From NCBI RefSeq assembly GCF_003286915.1, contig NZ_QMFY01000004.1, positions 362,172-426,171 of the forward strand: a stretch of 64,000 nucleotides of DNA, read 5' to 3'. The notes below the pieces were generated by a model. That model was given only the letters and a program-made list of their open reading frames with translations. It had not been told where the DNA came from and did not search any database. This DNA comes from Pseudochryseolinea flava. GTDB lineage: Bacteria; Bacteroidota; Bacteroidia; Cytophagales; Cyclobacteriaceae. Each line of letters begins with the position of its first letter. Within the stretch, counting starts at the first letter, position 1. This document shows positions 21,270 through 30,433 of this stretch, in pieces. The position numbers were made by a program, and so were the translations under genes.

Positions 21270-22844
21270 TTAGCTTCTGATACCCAACACACTGACTACT
21301 GCTTCAGCACATCGCTCGCCATCCATCGCTGCAGACACAATACCGCCTGCATAGCCGGCCCCTTCTCCGCAAGGAAACAACCCCTCGATTTGTGGATGCT
21401 CTAATGTTTCCTTATCGCGTGGCACCTTCACTGGCGAAGATGTTCTGCTTTCCACCCCAACAACCTGGGCATCGTTGGTGAAATATCCTTTCATCTTTGA
21501 GCCAAAGTTTTTAAATCCCTGCTGCAACGCCGAGTGCACAGCCTTGGGAAGCACATTCTTTAAATCTACAGAGGCTAGCCCTGGTTGATAAGAGGTATCC
21601 AGTAGTGATGATGAAACTTTTCCATTTGCAAAATCAACCAAACGTTGTGCTGGCGCAACTTGTGTTCCTCCGCCAATTGCGCAAGCTTGCTTTTCCACGG
21701 AAGCCTGAAAGTACATGCCCGCCAATGGCCCGTGATGTGCAAAGGGCTTGAAGTCATTTTCATCGACTGCGACCACAATACCCGAGTTGGCATATTTTGA
21801 ATCGCGTCGCGACGGACTCATACCATTCACCACAACTTCTCCCGGCATGGTAGCCGCTGGTACGATAAATCCACCCGGGCACATACAGAAGGAAAATACA
21901 CCGCGATCCTGCCCATTTACTTTCGCTTGATGAACCAATGCGTACGATGAAGCTGGTAGAAAAGGTCCGCGATCGATGGGACAATGATATTGAATTTGAT
22001 CGATCAACGTCTGGCTATGTTCAACACGCACGCCTAAAGCAAACGGTTTGGCTTCTATCAAGATTTTCTTTGCATGAAGCAATTCAAAGATATCTCGGGC
22101 CGAATGCCCCGTCGCAAGGATTACGCTTTCGCCGTTAATCTTCTCGCCATGCTGTGTCACAACCCCGGTGATACGATTCCCCTGCAAAATCAAATCCGTA
22201 ACTTTTGTTCCAAACCGAACTTCGCCGTCAGCGGCAATGATGCTATCGCGAAGAGATGCAACAATTCGCGGCAACTTGTTTGTCCCGATATGTGGATGCG
22301 CATCGAACAGAATATCTGGTTTGGCATCATGCGCTACAAGAATCTCCAATATTCTCCTGATGTCGCCGCGCTTCTTGGACCGCGTGTATAATTTTCCGTC
22401 GGAGTATGTTCCTGCGCCGCCCTCACCGAAACAATAGTTCGATTCTGGATTAACAATTTGATCTTTGTTGATTGCTGCTAGATCACGGCGTCGTAGCTGC
22501 ACATCGTTGCCGCGTTCTAAAACAATGGGACGCATCCCTAATTCGATCAACCGAAGCGCTGCGAATAATCCTGCGGGGCCACTCCCAACAACAATTACTG
22601 GTTTCTTGTCACGCACAGAAGGCAAATTCTTGTTGTACGTTAATGCAGGCGGCTTATCACCTTCATAAATTTCGCATTGCAACCTGACGATCACTTGACG
22701 CGAACGTGCATCGATCGACCGTTTGATCGGATGAATGAAGACATGATCATCTTCACGGAAACCAAGCTTGTGATATACGGCCTTATTGAACAAAGCCTCA
22801 TCGAATGCCTCTTGTGGCGAAAGTGTAATTTCTACTGTGCGCAT
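21270..22844 (-). CDS. FAD-dependent dehydrogenase (COG2509 type)
   Basis: 524 aa. The N-terminal segment of about 80 residues is followed by a dinucleotide-binding motif VVGSGPAGLFAALRLIELG (about 81-99) and ERGNDVQLRRRD. The conserved EGGAGTYSDGKLYTR and the C-terminal GLFPCGEGAGYAGGIVSAAMDG FAD contact are typical of uncharacterised FAD dehydrogenases resembling geranylgeranyl-reductase and HI0933-like flavoproteins. Cytoplasmic and soluble; substrate unknown. Stands alone between two same-strand genes with gaps above 80 bp. Confidence 0.9.
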   Translation of the reverse strand: MRTVEITLSPQEAFDEALFNKAVYHKLGFREDDHVFIHPIKRSIDARSRQVIVRLQCEIYEGDKPPALTYNKNLPSVRDKKPVIVVGSGPAGLFAALRLIELGMRPIVLERGNDVQLRRRDLAAINKDQIVNPESNYCFGEGGAGTYSDGKLYTRSKKRGDIRRILEILVAHDAKPDILFDAHPHIGTNKLPRIVASLRDSIIAADGEVRFGTKVTDLILQGNRITGVVTQHGEKINGESVILATGHSARDIFELLHAKKILIEAKPFALGVRVEHSQTLIDQIQYHCPIDRGPFLPASSYALVHQAKVNGQDRGVFSFCMCPGGFIVPAATMPGEVVVNGMSPSRRDSKYANSGIVVAVDENDFKPFAHHGPLAGMYFQASVEKQACAIGGGTQVAPAQRLVDFANGKVSSSLLDTSYQPGLASVDLKNVLPKAVHSALQQGFKNFGSKMKGYFTNDAQVVGVESRTSSPVKVPRDKETLEHPQIEGLFPCGEGAGYAGGIVSAAMDGERCAEAVVSVLGIRS

Positions 22845-22960
22845 ATTGGAAGGTTTTTATCCCTCAGATTCAGTACGACATCGTTGGACGTCAGTCATAC
22901 TTACATTTTCTACAAAGAAACATAAAGGTTTTCGAATCTTGTTAGCGCAAACGCTGATTT

Positions 22961-24778
22961 TCAGTTTCGAAATGAAAACGCGTTGCCAAGATTTAAACCA
23001 AAGTGAAATGAGTTTGAAAACTCTTTTTTGTTGAGATCTTCAAAGTAGGATTCAAAATTTGGATCTACATCGAAACCGCGATAGCCCAGGTTGTACGAAA
23101 CGAATACATCGATGGTAAATCCGCTGATGTTGTTCTTTCCCATGATACGGTACCCTAACACAGGTCCATACTCAATCCGTTGCTCTACAGCATTGAACGT
23201 AAAAACTTGATTTTGCGAAATCATAATCCGCTCATTTACAAAATGACCAACGTTGGTGAACCTGATTTCGTGACCAAAGTACCACATCCCTGCTTTGAGT
23301 GGATTGTAAAACTTTTGTTTGATACTGGCGCTGTAACCGCGCTCAAATTGCTTCCCTGCGGGCACATCAATATCAGCTTTGAAGAAAGGATTGCGAATAC
23401 CAATAAACTCGAATTCGTGTCCTAATCTTTCTTGGAGATAAAACTCTAAACTTAAGGGAAGTCTACCTGCCGCCATCCACACTGGATTGGACGCGAATAT
23501 CAATCCGCGAAATTCTCCGATGCGTTCATCAAAGTACATGAAACGTTTTGCTTTGGTTACCTTCTTCGCATAGTTGCTCTTCGTTGCCAACGTAACAATT
23601 TCCTTTCCGAGTTTACGGTCTTCATAAAAAGGCTTGTAGTATCCCGACAGCTTACCATCCTTCTCGTAAATCTCCCACGTACCCGTCTTTAAGTCATCTT
23701 CCATTGTCCCTTTGGTTTGTAAACTACCATTGGGAAAATATCCTTTATACGTTCCTTTCCCTTTCTCGAATTCAGCCTCTCCTTCAAGCTTCCCATCTTC
23801 GGCATAATATTCCCAGTGACCTTGCTTCTTACCATCAACAACCTTCCCTTTCGACTTCAGTTTTCCACTCGCGTGATATTCCCTCACCTCACCGCTATTG
23901 AGGTTAAAGTCTGCTTCACTTTTCAACGTTCCATTGATATTCAAAGATTTCCACGGCCCTTGCTTCTTTCCATCTTTAAATTCGCCACGCGAGCTAATCT
24001 GCGTTACGCCCGTCGGACCTGACCCTGTATCGAAATAATATTCCCACGGCCCCGATTGTTGATCATTTACATATTTGCCTTGAGACGATAACTTACCCGA
24101 CGTGTAGTAGTTCTTCCAATCGCCGTGCTTTTTACCGTTTTCAAAATCACCTTCACTTTGAAGGACTCCGTCTTCTGTGAAAAATCTCCAGTGTCCGGTA
24201 TTTCGTGAGCCATTGCGTGGACCTTCGCCCTGCACTTTACCTGAATGATAGTATTCCGTGTAGCGACCAAAGTCATCGTTGTAATCACACTCACCTTTCA
24301 ATGCACCACTTTCATAATACAATTTCCACAAGCCTGTGCGCTTATTGTTTTTGTATTCGCCGATTTCTTTGATCTGTCCATTTTCGTAGTAAACCTTCCA
24401 CTCTCCTTCTCTATTTTTTCCGTAGATGATCCCTTCCATACTTTTCTTACCGGACTCGAAGAAATATTCCCACAGTCCATAGTTAGAACTTTTGAAAAGA
24501 ATGCCGCGCATCTTCAATATGCCGGTCTCATAATAAAATTCCCAAACACCGGTGGTTTCATTGTTCTCAAATAGGCCTTTAGACTCTACCTTGCCATTGA
24601 GATAGTACGAGATGTATCGTCCGTGTAGAATATTGCGGACAGTGTCTTTTACCTGGTAGATTTCTTTTACGTGCTGCTTTTTTGCATCGTGATACGTCTG
24701 ACGTGTTTTGCCCTGGCCATGCGCGACGACAGCACCCAGCATTCCAACCACGATCAAAATAATAACGACAAAGCGCAC
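22961..24778 (-). CDS. YwqK/MORN-type repeat protein with C-terminal barrel-like domain
   Basis: 605 aa with a GTG start, followed by a signal peptide (FVVIILIVVGMLGAVVAHGQ). Residues from about 35 to 400 form roughly 15 tandem repeats of 22-25 aa with the pattern GxWxxYYxxGxLxxxGxY, the YwqK/MORN_2 repeat. The last 190 or so residues are repeat-free, with alternating aromatic strands, and resemble an outer-membrane or surface beta domain. YwqK repeats are annotated as antitoxin-like in Bacillus, but that meaning does not transfer to this exported Bacteroidota form. Function unknown. Confidence 0.85.
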   Translation of the reverse strand: MRFVVIILIVVGMLGAVVAHGQGKTRQTYHDAKKQHVKEIYQVKDTVRNILHGRYISYYLNGKVESKGLFENNETTGVWEFYYETGILKMRGILFKSSNYGLWEYFFESGKKSMEGIIYGKNREGEWKVYYENGQIKEIGEYKNNKRTGLWKLYYESGALKGECDYNDDFGRYTEYYHSGKVQGEGPRNGSRNTGHWRFFTEDGVLQSEGDFENGKKHGDWKNYYTSGKLSSQGKYVNDQQSGPWEYYFDTGSGPTGVTQISSRGEFKDGKKQGPWKSLNINGTLKSEADFNLNSGEVREYHASGKLKSKGKVVDGKKQGHWEYYAEDGKLEGEAEFEKGKGTYKGYFPNGSLQTKGTMEDDLKTGTWEIYEKDGKLSGYYKPFYEDRKLGKEIVTLATKSNYAKKVTKAKRFMYFDERIGEFRGLIFASNPVWMAAGRLPLSLEFYLQERLGHEFEFIGIRNPFFKADIDVPAGKQFERGYSASIKQKFYNPLKAGMWYFGHEIRFTNVGHFVNERIMISQNQVFTFNAVEQRIEYGPVLGYRIMGKNNISGFTIDVFVSYNLGYRGFDVDPNFESYFEDLNKKEFSNSFHFGLNLGNAFSFRN

Positions 24779-24821
24779 ACTTAGGGATTTAGCATCCTAA
24801 AATTACACTAAACAATTGATT

Positions 24822-25787
24822 TTAGGAATGCCCTGTAATGGCCTCCACAACTGCATTTTTTCCCCAATCGGCCTTCTCTTTTTCATTCCAGAGCTCAGGA
24901 AAAAACATTATTCTTTGAAAGCGCGGTGGCAAATACTTCTGCCAATTCGTACCCCCTGTAGCCTGAATGTCTTTAGGTGTTTTATGCAGGTAACGACCTG
25001 ATGATTTCAGGTGGGCTAAACGCCAATGGACGTTTGCCAAGGAATCGTATTGACGTAAACGTTCAGCGATTTCTGCTTGGCGCGGTGAGCTTATAAAATT
25101 CTGCTGATAAAGGCGTCGCAGATTATTATTCTTGACAAGGACACCTGTGTCGTAAAAATCATTCAGATATTTTTGCTCAAACTGTTGAAGCGTGAGTGTC
25201 TTCTTACCCGTTGCTAATTCCGTCGCGCCGCTTCGCCAATATAATTTTTCAACAAGTTTTCCGACGTCGGCACCCTCCAGTGAATCACGGTCTTCTGTAT
25301 TAACAAGATTCACCATGTCTGTCGAATAAATCTCAATGAAACGATACTGCGCCGATTGAAAACCACTGGCCGGAAGCAGGGCCATTCTAAACTTTAAGAA
25401 TTGCTCTTTCTCCATACCATCAGCCATAATGTCGAATGAATTTTCTAGCTGCTTAAAGTAGCGTATAAGCCGATCGAGTCTGTCGATAAAAAAATGTTCT
25501 GATATGTTTTCTTTCGCAACAATCTGTTTGAGCTCATGAATAATCAATCCAAAATATAATTCGGTGATTTGATGATACATGATAAAAATCTTCTCATCGG
25601 GAAATTGTGTCTTCGGATTCTGCAGACTTAACAACGTATCCAAATGTATATAATCCCAATAGGTAAGATAGTCTGAATATAGCAATCCATCGAGGTAAGA
25701 CGAAAGATCTTGGCCCATCGCATCATACTTCGCTTGCAGTTTCTTCAGTTGTTCAATCAGATTCGGGTCTACAGGATTTTCAGTCAT
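24822..25787 (-). CDS. kynA: Tryptophan 2,3-dioxygenase
   Basis: 321 aa. Haem enzyme that opens the indole ring of L-tryptophan to N-formylkynurenine, the first step of the kynurenine route. Motifs: YLTYWDYIHLDTLLSLQNP (substrate pocket), FIMYHQITELYFGLIIHELKQI (region of the active-site His) and ALLPASGFQSAQYRFIEIYST, the family signature. It is a little longer than the proteobacterial enzymes (about 280 aa). Divergent from glutaryl-CoA dehydrogenase with only 67 bp between start codons, which suggests shared control. Confidence 0.93.
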   Translation of the reverse strand: MTENPVDPNLIEQLKKLQAKYDAMGQDLSSYLDGLLYSDYLTYWDYIHLDTLLSLQNPKTQFPDEKIFIMYHQITELYFGLIIHELKQIVAKENISEHFFIDRLDRLIRYFKQLENSFDIMADGMEKEQFLKFRMALLPASGFQSAQYRFIEIYSTDMVNLVNTEDRDSLEGADVGKLVEKLYWRSGATELATGKKTLTLQQFEQKYLNDFYDTGVLVKNNNLRRLYQQNFISSPRQAEIAERLRQYDSLANVHWRLAHLKSSGRYLHKTPKDIQATGGTNWQKYLPPRFQRIMFFPELWNEKEKADWGKNAVVEAITGHS

Positions 25788-25820
25788 CTTGTTATTTAAT
25801 CAGAATGTGAATTACTTGTG

Positions 25821-25828
25821 TAAATTTG
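25821..25828 (+). promoter_or_regulatory. Candidate -7 box for glutaryl-CoA dehydrogenase gene
   Basis: TAAATTTG is an exact TAnnTTTG match 26 nt upstream of ATG 25855. It supports the short start over the longer open frame beginning at 25789. No TTG at the right distance is obvious. Confidence 0.45.
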
Positions 25829-25854
25829 AACGGAAAGTTAATGGAATAATCGTA

Positions 25855-27069
25855 ATGTATATGGCACAGGACGCAAGCTCAAAAAAATCATTGAAACAAG
25901 ATGTTTATGATCACCCAGACTTTTACGCGATTGACGATCTGTTGACCGCTGAACATAAACTCATTCGAAGTTCCATACGTGATTTCGTTAAAAAAGAAAT
26001 TACACCATACGTTGAAGATTGGGCACAACGCGCGCATTTTCCTTACGAAATCGTTAAAAAATTTGGCGACATCGGTGCCTTTGGGCCAACGGTGTCAGAA
26101 CAATATGGTGGCGGCGGCTTAGATTATATTTCGTATGGCATCATCATGCAAGAGATCGAGCGTGGTGACTCCGGCATGCGATCAACAGCATCGGTGCAGG
26201 GATCTTTAGTAATGTATCCGATCTATAAATTCGGTAGTGAAGCGCAAAAGAAAAAGTATCTTCCCAAGCTTGCGTCAGGTGAATGGCTCGGATGCTTCGG
26301 GTTAACAGAACCTGATCACGGTTCTAATCCAGGTGGAATGGTTACCAACTTTAAAGATATGGGTGATCACTATTTGCTCAATGGCGCAAAGATGTGGATC
26401 TCTAATTCGCCGCGCGCAGATATCGCGGTAGTTTGGGCCAAGAATGAAGAAGGCCGCGTGCATGGACTCGTTGTTGAGCGCGGTATGGAAGGATTCTCAA
26501 CACCCGAGACACATGGCAAATGGTCGCTACGGGCGAGTGCTACAGGCGAGCTCGTTTTTGACAATGTGAAAGTTCCAAAGGAAAATCTACTTCCCGGTAA
26601 AAGTGGACTTGGCGCGCCTTTAATGTGCCTTGATTCCGCGCGTTATGGAATCGCGTGGGGTGCTATTGGCGCAGCGATGGATTGTTACGACTCTGCACGA
26701 CGCTATGCACTTGAACGTATTCAATTCGGAAAACCGATTGCATCGTTCCAACTCGTGCAGAAAAAACTCGCTGAGATGTTAAGTGAAATTACCAAGGCGC
26801 AGTTGCTCAATTGGAGATTAGGCACGCTGATGAACGAAGGCAAAGCTACGACGGCACAAATCTCACTGGCCAAACGAAACAATGTTCATGTTGCTCTCGA
26901 GATCGCACGTGAAGCGAGACAGATACACGGCGGCATGGGCATTACAGGAGAATATCCGATTATGCGACACATGATGAATCTAGAATCTGTGGTAACGTAT
27001 GAGGGTACGCATGATATTCACCTGCTGATTCTGGGCAATAACATCACCGGCATTCCTGCGTTCTTTTAG
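25855..27069 (+). CDS. gcdH: Glutaryl-CoA dehydrogenase-like acyl-CoA dehydrogenase
   Basis: About 404 aa from ATG 25855 (a further ATG 6 nt on is possible). FAD flavoprotein that oxidises and decarboxylates glutaryl-CoA to crotonyl-CoA, the end of lysine and tryptophan breakdown. Diagnostic pieces are GCFGLTEPDHGSNPGGM, WISNSPRADIAVVWAK, RIQFGKPIASFQLVQKKLA, ARQIHGGMGITGEYP and the C-terminal YEGTHDIHLLILGNNITG, which holds the catalytic Glu and closely matches the glutaryl-CoA-specific subfamily. The divergent tryptophan dioxygenase supports the assignment. Confidence 0.9.
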   Translation: MYMAQDASSKKSLKQDVYDHPDFYAIDDLLTAEHKLIRSSIRDFVKKEITPYVEDWAQRAHFPYEIVKKFGDIGAFGPTVSEQYGGGGLDYISYGIIMQEIERGDSGMRSTASVQGSLVMYPIYKFGSEAQKKKYLPKLASGEWLGCFGLTEPDHGSNPGGMVTNFKDMGDHYLLNGAKMWISNSPRADIAVVWAKNEEGRVHGLVVERGMEGFSTPETHGKWSLRASATGELVFDNVKVPKENLLPGKSGLGAPLMCLDSARYGIAWGAIGAAMDCYDSARRYALERIQFGKPIASFQLVQKKLAEMLSEITKAQLLNWRLGTLMNEGKATTAQISLAKRNNVHVALEIAREARQIHGGMGITGEYPIMRHMMNLESVVTYEGTHDIHLLILGNNITGIPAFF

Positions 27070-27704
27070 TCGTAACGAATTCCCACAAACGCCACATGTT
27101 AAACAAAGTGGGATTAGGTTGATCTTACACAAGAAAGTTGAGGATCGTGATGCAACGCGATCTTCAATTTCAGCTTCTGCCTTGTGCTACTGCCCATCGA
27201 TCGAAAGAATTTCCTCCGCAATCAAATTACGAACAGTTCAGGCCGAAGAATGCATTACGTCCTCAGATTTGAAAAGGAAATAACTGTACCCAAATCAATT
27301 TTAAATTTTTCACAAAGAACGTTTCACTGGCATTGCAATATTTTCGATGTGTAAGACTATTGATCCTCTGAAAGCTCCGCCCTTTACTTGTCTTTAATCT
27401 ACCATGTACCATAAGAGCTTATACTTATCCTGTACTCATCTTATACTTATCCTGTACTCATCTTGTACTAATAGTGTCTAGCGAATGGTCGCTTCTTTGG
27501 AGCTTCTATAGCGGATCTTGGGTAGGAATTCGCAGCTTTACTATCAAGACTTCAGGTTTGAGAAGCTGCGGCTCACAAACCAAGTCATGGGGTGAACACC
27601 AAGGACGCTTCTCTTAACCTTGACCAGCCATCGCATAACTCCAAGTTTCAGAAGCAATTGTTGTCAATGATTTTACCTAATTTCGCCAGTCATAACCCCG
27701 ATTT
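27070..27704. other. 635-bp intergenic stretch with an 11-bp tandem repeat
   Basis: No coding frame with protein character on either strand. Apart from the short tandem repeat at 27418-27472, no paired structure or promoter is clear. It sits between glutaryl-CoA dehydrogenase and a lipoprotein gene on the same strand, so it must carry the lipoprotein promoter unless transcription reads through. Confidence 0.5.
27418..27472. repeat. Five 11-bp tandem repeats
   Basis: Successive units are CTTATACTTAT, CCTGTACTCAT, CTTATACTTAT, CCTGTACTCAT and CTTGTACTAAT. Units 1 and 3, and 2 and 4, are identical, so it can also be read as two 22-bp repeats plus half. The period is close to one DNA turn, which would place all units on one face of the helix. 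Confidence 0.8.
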
Positions 27705-28559
27705 ATGCGTTGTCCATCTAAGCTGATAGCTGTCATTTTCTTATCAATTCTAATCCTATGTTTGTTTAACGCATGTGACGATAACGAAGAAATCTCGTCG
27801 ACGCCTAACATTAGCTTCGTAGACCTTACATTTGGTCGCGGCAATATAGCAGAAGGAGGAGCAGACTCATTAGTCCTTACAATTAATTTCAAAGACAAAG
27901 AAGGTGACCTCGGTAAGGACTTCATAGCCGGTGAACGATACATGCATATTTACTATGTCGACGCCAATAATCAACTTCATTCGACGCCCCTCATCATCGA
28001 TGGTTTCGGTCAACTAGACACGAAACAAATTAAAGGTAAGATTTTGACAAAATCCATGCGGGATAAACCTGGCATGCCCACGCTGCCAACCGACGTGAGT
28101 TGCAGTTACACGTACATCGATTGCACAATAACAGACATTGACGTTATTGACCAGGAGTATACGTCTTTTGAAGACGAAGGAGACATTGTTCGAATCGCCG
28201 ACGAGATTTATTACAACCGCGAACATCTCTATAATTTGGAAGTGAAAATTTTAGAGAAACAAGGCGATAAATTTATTGAAGCATTTTATCGTGATGATAG
28301 ATGTAATGCGTTCTCAAATACTTTTCCCAGAATTCCGAATACAACACATCACGAATGGATTTCTGCCGGCGGACCTTTCCGGGTAAAACGAACGTCAAAA
28401 ACCACAGGAAGCATTGCATACGCAATGTATTCTATAGGCCATACATATGTGCTGCGTGACAAAGAATTTAAACTTCAGATCTATGTAAAAGATCGAGCGA
28501 AAAACCGAAGCAATACGCTCGAAACACCAGTATTTACGTTGCAAGAGTTAGAAAAGTAG
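27705..28559 (+). CDS. Exported lipoprotein of unknown function
   Basis: 284 aa. The signal sequence ends in a lipobox, LFNAC, near residue 24, followed by an acidic DDNEE spacer, so the protein is probably lipidated and carried to the outer membrane. The mature part is all-beta in character (SLVLTINFKDKEGDLG; YNLEVKILEKQG; FKLQIYVKDRAKNRS) and resembles the Ig-like fold of Bacteroidota surface lipoproteins. No enzyme motif is seen and I do not recognise the family. Confidence 0.78.
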   Translation: MRCPSKLIAVIFLSILILCLFNACDDNEEISSTPNISFVDLTFGRGNIAEGGADSLVLTINFKDKEGDLGKDFIAGERYMHIYYVDANNQLHSTPLIIDGFGQLDTKQIKGKILTKSMRDKPGMPTLPTDVSCSYTYIDCTITDIDVIDQEYTSFEDEGDIVRIADEIYYNREHLYNLEVKILEKQGDKFIEAFYRDDRCNAFSNTFPRIPNTTHHEWISAGGPFRVKRTSKTTGSIAYAMYSIGHTYVLRDKEFKLQIYVKDRAKNRSNTLETPVFTLQELEK

Positions 28560-28589
28560 TAAGCGATAGCCGACGTTCTGAGGCTCGCT

Positions 28590-30299
28590 TTAAACTTTCC
28601 GTTTATAGACAACCTTGCCACCGACGATAGTCATCACAATGTCCGTCTTCAAAATTTTGCCCTCCTCAATCTTCATGATATCCTGACTTAGTACGGTGAA
28701 ATCAGCAAGCTTACCAACGGTGATGGAACCTTTGATATTTTCTTCGAAAGCGCCGTAAGCAGCATCCAATGTATACGAACGCAATGCTTGTTCCCGCGTC
28801 ATGCGCTGATCTGACTCGTAACCTTCCGGTGGTGTGCCCTTCAACGTTTTGCGTGCAACGGACGCATAGAAGGACGCAATCGGATTAATGGGTTCTACAG
28901 GAGCATCGGTGCCGTTCACAATCCGCGCGCCTGATTTTAAGAGCGCCTGCCACATGTACGCACCCGATTTTATACGCGCTTTGCCTAGCCTGTCTATTGC
29001 CCAAGGTCTATCCGATGACATATGAATTGCCTGCATCGCCGGTATCACCTTAAGCTGCCCAAAGCGAGCGATGTCATTGGGATGAAGATGTTGGGCGTGT
29101 TCGATACGAAAACGATGGTCCTTCGCTCCTGCTGCATTCTCTTTAAAGGCTATCTCATAACGATCTAGAATCTCTTTGTTTGCGCGATCGCCAATGGCAT
29201 GAGCACAGATTTGAAAGCCATGTTTCAATCCTAGCCTCGCCACAGCAAGAACTGAATCCATCGGATAGGTTGGCATCCCGGACGTTTCGTGACGGTCGGC
29301 GTAGGGCTCCAAGAGCCAAGCTCCTCGTGACCCTAAGGCACCATCACAATGAAGTTTGATCGATCGAATGGTTAACCAATGGTCTGCATCTATCTCTGGG
29401 CCGCGCTGAAACCATTCCTTCATCAGTGCTGGATCTTCTCCGCTTACCATCGCATATAACCTCAACGACAATTTTTTCTCTGCCTTTAGCTTATGAAACA
29501 AATCTAGAGCGGTCCGAGAAGCGCCGGCATCGTGAAAGCTAGTGATCCCATTTCGATGACACGCGTCGATGGCCAGCATCAATGCTTTTCGATCTGATGC
29601 TTGATTTGCGGCAGGCACATGTTTCGTGATGAGGGACATCGACCGCTCCACAAATATTCCCGTGGGATTATTACGGTCGTCACGAATGATCTCTCCACCC
29701 TCAATGGGTGATGATTGTAATCCCTCTTTCGGCAAAGCAACAACGCCAGCAATTTCCATTGCTTTGGCATTCGCCATGGCAGCGTGTCCACTAGCATGGT
29801 GTAGTAACACAGGATTGTTCGGCGATGCTTCACTTAACAACTTGTGCACGGGAAATCCTTTTACTAAATCTGTTGGCTTCGTCGTCCATTTATCTTGGTG
29901 CCAACCGCGGCCAACAATCCATTCACCTGGCTGCGCTTTCTCGGATGCATTCTTGACCATCGATACGATCTCATCGAAACTTGCGGCATTCATCAGGTCG
30001 AGGTTCATTTCGTTATAACCTATCCCCATAATATGACCATGTCCTTCGATAAGTCCCGGGGTCATCGTCGCGCCATCCAAGTCAATCACGTTGGTATCCT
30101 CTCCTGTCATCTCGGGAACACCAGATTCGTCGCCGGCATACACGATTACACCATCACGCACGGCCACTACAGAGACTATAGGAGATTGCTCATCCATGGT
30201 GTAGATGTTTCCGTTACGAATAATCAGGTCAGCGGAAGCTTGCTTTGTGCATTGAAAAAAGAGAATGCCGACGATAAAGCAGAGTAACTTTAGGCGCAT
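28590..30299 (-). CDS. YtcJ-like metal-dependent amidohydrolase, probable lipoprotein
   Basis: 569 aa. The signal peptide ends in FFQC, a plausible lipobox, suggesting a periplasmic lipid-anchored enzyme. The amidohydrolase fold carries the metal-binding TPGLIEGHGHIMG near residue 80, GWHQDKW, HCDGALGSRGAWL, AHAIGDRANKEIL and the late NGTDAPVEPINP. The C-terminal TVGKLADFTVLSQDIM segment closes the composite domain. This is the YtcJ/AepA branch; the substrate (an N-acyl or amide compound) is unknown. Converges with the lipoprotein gene at 27705. Confidence 0.9.
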   Translation of the reverse strand: MRLKLLCFIVGILFFQCTKQASADLIIRNGNIYTMDEQSPIVSVVAVRDGVIVYAGDESGVPEMTGEDTNVIDLDGATMTPGLIEGHGHIMGIGYNEMNLDLMNAASFDEIVSMVKNASEKAQPGEWIVGRGWHQDKWTTKPTDLVKGFPVHKLLSEASPNNPVLLHHASGHAAMANAKAMEIAGVVALPKEGLQSSPIEGGEIIRDDRNNPTGIFVERSMSLITKHVPAANQASDRKALMLAIDACHRNGITSFHDAGASRTALDLFHKLKAEKKLSLRLYAMVSGEDPALMKEWFQRGPEIDADHWLTIRSIKLHCDGALGSRGAWLLEPYADRHETSGMPTYPMDSVLAVARLGLKHGFQICAHAIGDRANKEILDRYEIAFKENAAGAKDHRFRIEHAQHLHPNDIARFGQLKVIPAMQAIHMSSDRPWAIDRLGKARIKSGAYMWQALLKSGARIVNGTDAPVEPINPIASFYASVARKTLKGTPPEGYESDQRMTREQALRSYTLDAAYGAFEENIKGSITVGKLADFTVLSQDIMKIEEGKILKTDIVMTIVGGKVVYKRKV

Positions 30300-30408
30300 A
30301 AGTCAGTTCAGGTTAATGCCCTAATGTAAGCGATCACGCGTTGCTACCCAAATGCCGTTTGACAAACGGTATTTTCTGTCTCGCGCATGTTCAACAAATT
30401 TTAGCGGT

Positions 30409-30416
30409 TATATTTG
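30409..30416 (+). promoter_or_regulatory. Candidate -7 box for sulfatase gene
   Basis: TATATTTG matches TAnnTTTG 17 nt before ATG 30434. It favours that start over the upstream open frame from 30341. A good -33 TTG is not visible. Confidence 0.4.
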
Positions 30417-30433
30417 TCGATTCAAATAAACAC

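Noticed and set aside
22961..24778. Toxin-antitoxin system suggested by YwqK repeats
   Set aside because: The protein is exported, far longer than YwqK, and no toxin gene lies beside it.
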